Below, piece by piece: positions 8,000 to 15,685 of a stretch of DNA of 34,102 nucleotides. The notes beneath the pieces were generated by a model, which did not search any database, was not told the origin of the DNA, and worked only from the letters and a program-made list of their open reading frames with translations. The translations under genes were made by a program, and so were the position numbers. Each line of letters begins with the position of its first letter. The first letter of the stretch is position 1. Location of the stretch: contig DJNB01000116.1 of NCBI GenBank assembly GCA_002435545.1, positions 1,542 through 35,643 on the forward strand. The letters are read 5' to 3'. This DNA comes from Lachnoclostridium sp. UBA6475. Lineage in GTDB: Bacteria; Bacillota; Clostridia; Lachnospirales; Lachnospiraceae.

Positions 8000-8860
8000 A
8001 TGAATAAAAGGTACAAAGGAATCTTATTTATTGTCTGCTCGGCATTTTGTTTTGCCCTGATGGGAATGTTTGTAAAACTGGCAGGAGATCTGCCGTCCGT
8101 AGAAAAAAGTTTTTTCCGAAATCTGGTAGCGTTATTTTTTGCCCTTGTTATTTTGAAAAAAGACCATGTACATTTTTCGGGAAAAAGAGAAAATATCAAG
8201 TACCTTGTCATCCGTTCTGTGGCAGGAACCGTAGGGATTTTGTGTAACTTTTATGCGGTGGATCATCTGGTGTTGTCCGATGCTTCCATGCTCAATAAAA
8301 TGTCACCGTTTTTTGCGATTCTTTTCAGTATACTGATCCTGAAGGAAAAAATCTCGCTGCCTCAGATATTTATTGTTATCGGCGCATTTATCGGAAGTCT
8401 TTTGATCCTGAAGCCATCGGGCGCGTCGCTGGTGTCTTTTCCGGCATTGATCGGTCTGATTGGCGGTATGGGCGCCGGGCTTGCGTACACCAATGTACGT
8501 GTGCTCGGAGAAAAAGGGGAGAAGGGGCCATTTGTCGTGGCATTTTTCTCCGGATTTTCGTGCCTTGTGACGCTGCCTTATCTGATCTTTGACTTTCATC
8601 CAATGACCGGAATGCAGCTGGTTTATCTGCTTTTTGCCGGACTTGCGGCAGCCGGCGGACAGTTTAGCATCACGGCAGCATATTTTCATGCACCGGCGAA
8701 GGAGATTTCGGTATACGATTATTCGCAGATCATCTTTTCGGCGGCGATGGGATTTGTTGTCTTTGGCCAGATCCCGGATGCTTTGAGCTGGATCGGATAT
8801 GCGATGATCTGTGCGATGGCAGTGGCAATGTTTTTTTACAATAACCGAAAAACCAGTTGA
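8000..8860 (+). CDS. DMT-superfamily (EamA) transporter
   Basis: A 286-residue integral membrane protein with about ten hydrophobic helices in two EamA-type halves, the usual layout and length for drug/metabolite transporters. The family blocks are seen as FCFALMGMFVKLAG in the first helix, FFRNLVALFFAL in the second and LILKEKISLPQ at the end of the first half, with AAYFHAPAKEISVYDYSQIIF in the second half. AGGAGG (7986-7991) precedes the ATG by eight bases. It is cotranscribed with the alpha-xylosidase gene. The substrate cannot be told from sequence. The TGA stop (8858-8860) is embedded in the TTGACA of the promoter of the next operon. Confidence 0.88.
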   Translation: MNKRYKGILFIVCSAFCFALMGMFVKLAGDLPSVEKSFFRNLVALFFALVILKKDHVHFSGKRENIKYLVIRSVAGTVGILCNFYAVDHLVLSDASMLNKMSPFFAILFSILILKEKISLPQIFIVIGAFIGSLLILKPSGASLVSFPALIGLIGGMGAGLAYTNVRVLGEKGEKGPFVVAFFSGFSCLVTLPYLIFDFHPMTGMQLVYLLFAGLAAAGGQFSITAAYFHAPAKEISVYDYSQIIFSAAMGFVVFGQIPDALSWIGYAMICAMAVAMFFYNNRKTS

Positions 8861-8886
8861 CAGCCCCCCATGCGTTTTTATATAAT
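8857..8886 (+). promoter_or_regulatory. consensus sigma-A promoter of the Pel operon
   Basis: TTGACA at 8857-8862 and TATAAT at 8881-8886 are both perfect, with an 18-base spacer. Transcription should begin near 8893, about 28 bases before the presumed start of the first glycosyltransferase. The -35 overlaps the stop codon of the transporter gene. Confidence 0.8.
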
Positions 8887-8920
8887 AATCTGAGAACGAA
8901 AGGGAAGAAGTGAGGTTATT

Positions 8921-9979
8921 ATAAAAGTTTCAGTTATCATACCGGTTTATAATGCAGAAGACTATCTGCGAGAATGTCTTGACAGCATTGTCAGTCAGAA
9001 GTATACGGACAGAGAGATTCTTTTGATTGAAGATGGATCGGACGACAAAAGTAAAGAGATATGCGAACAGTATGCCAAAACGTATGACGGCATTCAGATT
9101 CTTTCCGGAAAACACCGCGGGGCAGCGATGGCAAGGCAGTGTGGTCTTGATGCCTGTACGGGGGAGACCGTGGTATTTGTCGATGCAGATGATGTTCTCC
9201 CGGAACCGGACGTGTTAGATCATATGGTAAAACGTCTGGAACAGACGCACGCGGACATAGTCTGTGGAGATTATTCCAGATTATGGAAGGAAAAACGTCT
9301 GGAGGCAAATTCCGTTGAAACCTTTTCGCAGTATGCGCCGGAAAGTGAAGCCTTCCGGTTCTGCGGTTTTTTCTCGCGAGGGAATTTGTCTTATGTGTGG
9401 GGAAAGATGTACCGCACTTCTTTTTTGCGAGAGAATGACATTCATTTTTCGCCATACCGTTACAGCGAAGATAAGTTATTCAATCTGATATGCTACGCAA
9501 AGGGCGCCGCGTATGCCTTTCTAAAAGAACAGGTTTATATATACCGTAAAAATGATGATTCCGTATCGTATCAGTACCGGAGTGATTCGGTGGAAAACTG
9601 GATCGCCATTGCCAAAGAGACAGAAGCGGTTCTTGTGGAAGAAAAAAGGGAAGAGCAGGAAAATCTTGTCGGTTACCTGATTGTATTTGCGGCAGCATTT
9701 GATGCCATCATGAATGCACAGCATCCGGAAGGCGTTTATGGATCTGCCGGAAAGCTTTTACGAAGATACGGAGAAGATCGTTATTGTAAACAATGGTTTC
9801 GCAGGATGGCAAAGGGCAGAAAGACCAAAGAAATCCCTTCTTTGCTGTGGCGCCTGATGATCCGTGGATTTTCAGCCTGTATGAGACTGCGATGCTATGG
9901 TATACTATCTTTTGGTATCAAAATGATGGTTCGTCTGCGGCTGGATGAAAGCCTGTCAGATACCGGAAAGCGGGGATGA
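8921..9979 (+). CDS. family 2 glycosyltransferase with a non-canonical start codon
   Basis: A GT-A fold glycosyltransferase of about 352 residues. The N-terminal strand reads KVSVIIPVYNAEDYLRECL, the nucleotide site continues with LLIEDGSDDKS, the metal-binding motif is FVDADD, and the acceptor side has SYVWGKMYRTSFL and YSEDKLF. The first ATG/GTG/TTG in frame is TTG 9023, which would delete the first beta strand and the P-V-Y-N motif. Between the upstream in-frame stop (8891) and this core there is no canonical start; the best candidates are ATA 8921, with GAGGT at 8912-8916, or ATT 8918. It is the first gene of the Pel operon. It probably adds a sugar to the polymer or a surface acceptor. 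Confidence 0.85.
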   Translation: MKVSVIIPVYNAEDYLRECLDSIVSQKYTDREILLIEDGSDDKSKEICEQYAKTYDGIQILSGKHRGAAMARQCGLDACTGETVVFVDADDVLPEPDVLDHMVKRLEQTHADIVCGDYSRLWKEKRLEANSVETFSQYAPESEAFRFCGFFSRGNLSYVWGKMYRTSFLRENDIHFSPYRYSEDKLFNLICYAKGAAYAFLKEQVYIYRKNDDSVSYQYRSDSVENWIAIAKETEAVLVEEKREEQENLVGYLIVFAAAFDAIMNAQHPEGVYGSAGKLLRRYGEDRYCKQWFRRMAKGRKTKEIPSLLWRLMIRGFSACMRLRCYGILSFGIKMMVRLRLDESLSDTGKRG

Positions 9980-9980
9980 T

Positions 9981-10235
9981 ATGGGACGATATCAATTACG
10001 GTATGCAGCCGGAAGTTATTGGCTGTCGGATACCAGGCCGGATGACGGAAAGATTCCCAAACCGTTTGAACTCAACGAGACGGCGGCTGATATTTGGAAA
10101 ATGCTGGAAGAAGGGAAAGGCACAGAAGAGATTGCACAATGTTTTACAGAGGGAAATGAAGAAGAGGAAAAAGAGATACAGAAAGATATTGAAGAATTTA
10201 TACAGGAACTGAGAAAGAATAACATTGAGATCTGA
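9981..10235 (+). CDS. PqqD-like small protein (RRE-type fold)
   Basis: An 84-residue protein with the PqqD signature FELNETAADIWKML, an acidic mid-section and a helical, charged C-terminus. PqqD domains are winged-helix peptide carriers (RiPP recognition elements) that present a precursor peptide to a modifying enzyme. I chose ATG 9981, two bases after the stop of the glycosyltransferase gene, with GCGGGG upstream at 9970-9975; a frame from ATG 9945 is open but lies inside that gene. It is strange to find it inside a Pel operon, where no peptide substrate is known. A second PqqD domain with a near-identical signature (RLNETSAFIWKIL) is fused to the HprK-like kinase at 30655-31821, which hints at a shared pathway. 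Confidence 0.82.
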   Translation: MGRYQLRYAAGSYWLSDTRPDDGKIPKPFELNETAADIWKMLEEGKGTEEIAQCFTEGNEEEEKEIQKDIEEFIQELRKNNIEI

Positions 10236-10257
10236 AACCCATCGTGGAGGTATTGTA

Positions 10258-12444
10258 ATGAACATACTACTGATTGGAGGTCCCGGAAGTCTGACGAACC
10301 GCATGATCGTTAAACTGAGAAAAGAGGGACACCGTGTCAGTCTTCTGACCGGAGAATCCTTTGCACGAAAAGGGTATGAAAAAGTTTTTGAAACCTATAC
10401 ATTTACATATGACAGTGACAGCCTCAAGGAGATTTTTGAGAGCGTATGCCCGGATTGTATTCTTTTTATGGGAGCATACGATTCGAACTTTAACTGGAAT
10501 GAAAGCGAAAGAGAGGCAGTTCGCTTTATTTCTGCTGTCATGAATATTTTGTTGTCTTATTCTTCTGAAAAAAATGTCCGCTTTGTATTTTTATCTTCGG
10601 ATGAAGTCTTTGGAAAGGGAAGCAGCCATGACATTACAGAAGACGAACCGGTATGGGGGGATGGGGCAAAGACGACGGCTTTGATCCAGGCGGAGCAGAT
10701 CTGCCTGGAATTTTCCAATAATTGGAAGAAAGACGTTGTGATCCTGCGCCTGGATCATTTGTACCGGATTCCACAAAATATCGCGGACGCACTGCAAAAT
10801 CCATGTGCCGAATTGTGCATGAGTGCGTTGCGGGCAGATTATATGCCGGCGGATAAAGAAAATGTGTATTCGCTTTTGTATGAAGATGATGCCGTGGAAT
10901 TTATCTATGAGATCATTGCGGCAAAACATACCGAGTATAGTTTGTATCACCTGTCTTCCGGGGAGCCGGTCAGTGAATGGCAGCTGGCGCAGGAGATCAA
11001 AAAGGCGATGGGAAATACGCAGATTACCATTTTGGAAGTGAAACGGGCGGAAAGCTGCCGCAGAGTTTTGTCAAACGAACGTTTTGCAGAGGAATTTCCT
11101 GCTAGAATTTACCATTCACGCGAAGAAGGCGTGAAAAAAGTAGTAAAATATATGAAAAGGAACCGGTCGGTATTTATCGATGAGACAGAGGAAAAACGAT
11201 CGTTTGGCAAACGGATTCTGCAGCAGTTTGGGTGGTTTTTGAAAGCGATATTTCCGTTTTTGGAAAATATGGTATGTTTTATTCCGTTTTTTATGTTGAA
11301 TAACCGGACGGCAGGAAGCCAGTATTTTTCAAGACTGGATTTTTATCTCTTTTATGTCCTTTTATTTGCTATCGTACACGGACAGCATCAGGCACTTTTT
11401 TCCGCTGTTCTTGCCGTGTGTGGGTATCTGTTCCGCCAGATGTATACAAGAAGCGGATTTGAAGTGATGCTTGATTATACGACCTATGTGTGGATGGCGC
11501 AATTGTTTATCCTTGGACTGGTGGTCGGTTATATGCGCGATCAGATCCGCGATATTCGGCAGGAGAGTGCTGAGATACAGGACAATCTGAACCGGCAGCT
11601 GGGAGATATGAAAGATATCAACAGCAGTAATGTCAGGGTAAAAGATGTTCTCGAACAACAGGTGGTCGATCAGAAAGACAGTATTGGAAAGATTTACAGC
11701 ATTACGTCTTCACTGGAGCGTTATATGCCGGAAGAAGTATTGTTCCATGCCGTGGAAATTGTCAGAGATCTGCTGAACTGTCCGGATGTGGCGATCTATA
11801 CCGTGCATCGATCCGGGTATGCCCGTATGTTTTCTGCCAGTTCGGATGAAGCGAGAAAATTGGGAAATTCGATCCTGTATCAGGATATGACCGATATGTA
11901 TGAGGCATTGAAGGAGCAAAGGGTATACATTAACCGAAATCTGGATGCGTCATATCCGCTTATGGCAAATGCCATCTACGACAATGAGGAGATACAGATG
12001 ATTCTGATGCTCTGGGGACTTCCGTGGGAGCGCATGACGTTAGGCGAGGCGAACCGCCTTGTGGTGGTAAGTTATCTGATCCAGAATGCCGTGCTGCGCG
12101 CAAACCGCTATCTGGCAGCACTGGAAGAGAGGCGGTATCTGGCAGATACGAAGATTTTGGAGGCAGAGGCATTTACGTCTCTGGTACAAGCGTATTACAA
12201 TGCCAAGAAAAAGAACCTTACCGAATGTACGCTGCTGCAGATCGAATGTGATCCGGCAACATTTAAACGCAGTGAAGAAATTCTTTTGGATAATCTGCGC
12301 CAGACGGATTATCTTGGGACGATGGATGACGGAAAATTGTATGTGCTATTGTCAAATACTGTAAAAACAGAAGCGCAGATCGTAGTAAACCGTTTTATGA
12401 AAGCGGGATTTAGCAGTCGTATTATCGACCGGATCGAGAGGTGA
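10258..12444 (+). CDS. pelD: PelD with N-terminal degenerate SDR domain
   Basis: A 728-residue membrane protein. Residues 1 to about 295 look like an extended SDR (NAD-dependent epimerase) domain, but the nucleotide motif is GGPGSLT and the catalytic Y-x3-K pair is missing (Lys138 and Leu142 stand at those places), so it is probably inactive. About four membrane helices follow (325-430), then a coiled coil (430-480), a GAF domain (about 481-620) and a degenerate GGDEF domain. There the active site reads DDGKLY, but the I-site R681-Q-T-D684 is kept; in PelD this motif binds cyclic di-GMP and switches on Pel synthesis. ATG 10258 is served by GGAGG at 10246-10250. PelD, PelE, PelF and PelG form the inner-membrane synthase complex. 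Confidence 0.88.
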   Translation: MNILLIGGPGSLTNRMIVKLRKEGHRVSLLTGESFARKGYEKVFETYTFTYDSDSLKEIFESVCPDCILFMGAYDSNFNWNESEREAVRFISAVMNILLSYSSEKNVRFVFLSSDEVFGKGSSHDITEDEPVWGDGAKTTALIQAEQICLEFSNNWKKDVVILRLDHLYRIPQNIADALQNPCAELCMSALRADYMPADKENVYSLLYEDDAVEFIYEIIAAKHTEYSLYHLSSGEPVSEWQLAQEIKKAMGNTQITILEVKRAESCRRVLSNERFAEEFPARIYHSREEGVKKVVKYMKRNRSVFIDETEEKRSFGKRILQQFGWFLKAIFPFLENMVCFIPFFMLNNRTAGSQYFSRLDFYLFYVLLFAIVHGQHQALFSAVLAVCGYLFRQMYTRSGFEVMLDYTTYVWMAQLFILGLVVGYMRDQIRDIRQESAEIQDNLNRQLGDMKDINSSNVRVKDVLEQQVVDQKDSIGKIYSITSSLERYMPEEVLFHAVEIVRDLLNCPDVAIYTVHRSGYARMFSASSDEARKLGNSILYQDMTDMYEALKEQRVYINRNLDASYPLMANAIYDNEEIQMILMLWGLPWERMTLGEANRLVVVSYLIQNAVLRANRYLAALEERRYLADTKILEAEAFTSLVQAYYNAKKKNLTECTLLQIECDPATFKRSEEILLDNLRQTDYLGTMDDGKLYVLLSNTVKTEAQIVVNRFMKAGFSSRIIDRIER

Positions 12445-12448
12445 CAGG

Positions 12449-13348
12449 ATGAAACTGCTATGGATCGTATTTATTCTCAATAGCTGCATCGCTGTGATCT
12501 ATGGAATCTGGCGGATGAGAAAGCAGGATAATGATAAGTTGGAAACGGCTGCCAAAATACTGGTTATACTGCTTTGTCCGATGGCAGGGGCACTGTTTCT
12601 GATGGCAGGTTACGTGATTTACCGGTATGTATTCAAACGGGAAGTAGATCTGGAAGATGTTGTATTCCGGAAAGAACGTGTAAAAACCTTTCTGCGTGCG
12701 GATGAAGACCGCGGAAGAACGATGGTTCCGATGGAAGAAGCGCTTGTAATTACCGATAAAACCAATCTCAGAAATCTCATGCTCAATGTCGTGCGGGCGA
12801 ATACGAGAAATTCGCTTGCATCGATCGCCAAAGCATTGGACAGCGAGGATTCGGAGACATCGCATTATGCGGCATCGGTGTTACAGGACGAACTCAATGG
12901 GTTCCGGGCGATGGTACAAAATGTTTATAATGAGATATTGGAAGAAAAAGAAGACCAGATCGTGCATGTGAGATTATTGATCGAATATATGAATCCGGTA
13001 TTGAGTCAGCGGGTGTTTACCGATATGGAACAAAAGGACATGGTGCTCCGGATGGCATCGGTCTGCCAGATTTTGTATGATAAAGAACCGGATAAAATGT
13101 CCGGGGAATATTTTGAGGATATTGCCCTGCGGCTTTTGGAGATCAAAGAGTATGACCGCTGCCGTATATGGTGCGAGCGGGCGGCAAAATATTTTCCAAA
13201 GAGACTTTCCACCTATACCTGTCAGTTAAAATTGTATTTTTCCTGTGGGGACAGAGAGTCCTTTTTCCGGGTACTTGGAGAATTAAAGCAGTCCGATGTG
13301 GTGATTGATAATGAAACATTGGAACTGATCCGTGTATTTCAGTCATAA
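12449..13348 (+). CDS. pelE: PelE-like membrane protein
   Basis: A 299-residue protein directly after pelD (four bases apart). Two membrane helices occupy about residues 4-22 and 36-59; the rest is cytoplasmic, helical and TPR-like toward the end (ALRLLEIKEYDRCRIWCERAAKYFP fits one repeat, around 225-250, followed by another). PelE is the TPR-containing partner that links PelD to PelF in the Pel synthase. Sequence conservation is low in this family, so the assignment relies on topology, repeat content and position between pelD and pelF. The RBS is probably AGGTGACAGG overlapping the pelD stop. Confidence 0.75.
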   Translation: MKLLWIVFILNSCIAVIYGIWRMRKQDNDKLETAAKILVILLCPMAGALFLMAGYVIYRYVFKREVDLEDVVFRKERVKTFLRADEDRGRTMVPMEEALVITDKTNLRNLMLNVVRANTRNSLASIAKALDSEDSETSHYAASVLQDELNGFRAMVQNVYNEILEEKEDQIVHVRLLIEYMNPVLSQRVFTDMEQKDMVLRMASVCQILYDKEPDKMSGEYFEDIALRLLEIKEYDRCRIWCERAAKYFPKRLSTYTCQLKLYFSCGDRESFFRVLGELKQSDVVIDNETLELIRVFQS

Positions 13349-13362
13349 GGGGAAACGATAGT

Positions 13363-15684
13363 ATGTCAATGAAATTATATATGATATTAAAGTTCATAGA
13401 GATTTTTTGTGCCTATATCGGAATGACTACGATCCTTCCGTTTTTTGTGCTGCGTACAAGACTGAAAAAACAGCGGATGACAGAAAAAATTCTGATGAGC
13501 TTTTTGGCTGGAAATTTTTATCTGATGAATCTGGTATTTGTACTCCAGCTGCTGCATCTTTCAAACCGGTGGACACTTATTTTCGGAACCTGGATCCCGG
13601 CGTTTGCGGTCTGGGTGCGTCTTAACCATATTCCCGTCCGGGGGAAGATAATAACATCGTGGGAGACGATGCATAAACTTGCGACACGGCGTATCAGTGG
13701 AAAAAGGGTTTTGCGCAATGCGGCAGGGCGTATGGCAAAGCGCGTGAAATGGCTGGTCTGTTATGTGGCGAAGGCATTTTTTAAACGGCCGGTTGAATGG
13801 ATTCTCGTACTGGGAATTCTTGGCGCGGCGGCGTGGTTTTACGGTGTCGGAAAACTGCAGGTATACGGATATACGGCATCGGATACCCCCGTGCATCTGT
13901 ATTGGATCAATGGAATGGAAGAAAATAATATATTTATCGATGGCGTATATCCTTTTGGGTATCACTGCATCATTTATTATCTGCATGCGGTATTTCAGAT
14001 CGACAGTTATGTATTGATGTGTTTATTTTCGCTGGTGCAGACGATTGCGATCCATCTTGTGCTTCTCGCGTTTCTGCGCCTTTGCTGTAAAAGCCGCTAT
14101 GTTTCCTATGCGGTAGTACTGCTTTATATACTTGGAAATTTTTTACAGCCATCTACTTATCTGCGGTTTTTTGCCGTGCTGCCACAGGAGTATGGAATGC
14201 TTTTTATCCTGCCGGCGGCGTATTTTGCTTTCCGGTTTTTTGGCGCCAGAAAGCGGGAATTACAAGGGAAAAAGACCCGGTTGTCGTCGACGTGGTGTCT
14301 GACATTTTTTGCCATGAGTTTTGGAATGACACTTGCGGTACATTTTTATGATACGATGATTGCCGGTTTGTTCTGCGTGGGAATTGCGCTTGGATATCTG
14401 GGGTGGTTTGTCCGGGGAAAATACTTTTGGCGGGTTGTCCTGGCTTGCTTTCTGGGTGTTTTTTCGGCGGTTCTTCCGATGGCGGCCGCGTTTATATCCG
14501 GGACGCCTTTACAGGGAAGTCTTGGCTGGGGAATGAGTGTCATTCAGGGAGACGATGCGGAGGAGGAGAGCGTAAGCGGAGGTGCTGTACAGCAGATCTC
14601 CGGAAATGCGACCGTGTATTATTATGACAGTGATGGAAATCTTTTACAGGAGAACTCGGTGGATACCAAGGAGGCGCTGGAAAAGACAAAGCATCTGGAT
14701 GTGCCATTGACGCAAAAGCTCTCCCGTGTCTGGTCGAAGATGACAACGACGATCAAAGATGCCGTTTTAAATGAACCGCCGACCTGGTATACGATGGTAG
14801 TAGTCGGAGCGTTTGGTTTGCTGTTTCTCTTTGGCATTCTCTTTTTCCTGTTGAAGAAGCGCCAATACGCGGCGATGCTTCTTTCCATGGGATGGTTTAT
14901 GCTGGTATTATGGATGCTGCAGACGGCGAAAGAACTGGGGCTTCCGGAATTGATGGATGGAAGCCGCTGTCGTATTTATTTTGCGTATATGCTTCCGGTT
15001 GTCTTTGGATTTGTCGTGGATGCGGCGATCCGGCTGGTGGTATATCCGAAATCCTGGCGGATCTTACGTGATCTCATATCCTTTGCCTGCATTGGCGCCA
15101 TTGTCCTGCTTCTGTGGGATGGAAATTACCGGAAACCGCTTGCGGAAAATACGGCACTTGTGACGAATGAAGCGCTTGCCTGTCTGACAAGTATTATCCG
15201 GCAGGAAGAAGATCACACCTGGACGATCGTATCTGCCAACGATGAGACGCAGATGGGGTTATATCACGGGTATCACTATGAATTGATTTCATTTTTAAGA
15301 GAGATGGAATATAACAATGCACGGCCTGGAACGGATTTTAATATCAAGATCCCGACGGATCGCGTGTATGTTTTTGTGGAAAAGGTTCCGCTTGATTATA
15401 CCGAGCATTATGAAAAAAGCGGACAGTCGATCTCCGAAGAGGGAGCCAGACAGGAACTTCCGAATGTCGGCGGAATCGCGATGTATAAGGGAGAATACCG
15501 CTGGATTCTGATGTCCCGAGTGTATTACTGGGCAAAAGAATTTAGCAGGCTGTATCCGACCAATGTAAGTGTGTATTGTGAGACAGACAATTTTGTGTGT
15601 TATAAGATTACACAAAATCCATACCGGCTGTTTAACTTTGCCATTGATTATGGATATAATTCCGGGAAGGCAGGGGGTGAATGA
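13363..15684 (+). CDS. large multi-pass membrane protein, GT-C-like
   Basis: A 773-residue protein with about a dozen membrane helices and a final hydrophilic domain of about 160 residues. After the third helix an outer loop carries TASDTPVHLYWINGM and then YPFGYHCIIYYLHA, which recalls the acidic first loop of GT-C transferases that take lipid-linked sugars (an Asp followed by a conserved loop histidine). A low-complexity acidic loop (EEESVSGG, then YYYDSDGN) stands near residues 395-440. I do not recognise a named family. It lies inside the Pel operon between pelE and the DUF2194-like gene, where it could add a lipid-linked sugar or another group outside the membrane. ATG 13363 is preceded by AAGGGGAAA. 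Confidence 0.65.
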   Translation: MSMKLYMILKFIEIFCAYIGMTTILPFFVLRTRLKKQRMTEKILMSFLAGNFYLMNLVFVLQLLHLSNRWTLIFGTWIPAFAVWVRLNHIPVRGKIITSWETMHKLATRRISGKRVLRNAAGRMAKRVKWLVCYVAKAFFKRPVEWILVLGILGAAAWFYGVGKLQVYGYTASDTPVHLYWINGMEENNIFIDGVYPFGYHCIIYYLHAVFQIDSYVLMCLFSLVQTIAIHLVLLAFLRLCCKSRYVSYAVVLLYILGNFLQPSTYLRFFAVLPQEYGMLFILPAAYFAFRFFGARKRELQGKKTRLSSTWCLTFFAMSFGMTLAVHFYDTMIAGLFCVGIALGYLGWFVRGKYFWRVVLACFLGVFSAVLPMAAAFISGTPLQGSLGWGMSVIQGDDAEEESVSGGAVQQISGNATVYYYDSDGNLLQENSVDTKEALEKTKHLDVPLTQKLSRVWSKMTTTIKDAVLNEPPTWYTMVVVGAFGLLFLFGILFFLLKKRQYAAMLLSMGWFMLVLWMLQTAKELGLPELMDGSRCRIYFAYMLPVVFGFVVDAAIRLVVYPKSWRILRDLISFACIGAIVLLLWDGNYRKPLAENTALVTNEALACLTSIIRQEEDHTWTIVSANDETQMGLYHGYHYELISFLREMEYNNARPGTDFNIKIPTDRVYVFVEKVPLDYTEHYEKSGQSISEEGARQELPNVGGIAMYKGEYRWILMSRVYYWAKEFSRLYPTNVSVYCETDNFVCYKITQNPYRLFNFAIDYGYNSGKAGGE

Positions 15685-15685
15685 G

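Noticed and set aside
8860..8893. Terminator after the DMT transporter gene
   Set aside because: The C-run and T-run (CCCCCC, GTTTTT) have no hairpin; the segment is the promoter spacer.
9023..9979. TTG 9023 as the true start of the first glycosyltransferase
   Set aside because: It would remove the first strand and the PVYN motif, which are clearly encoded in frame upstream, and no ribosome site precedes it.
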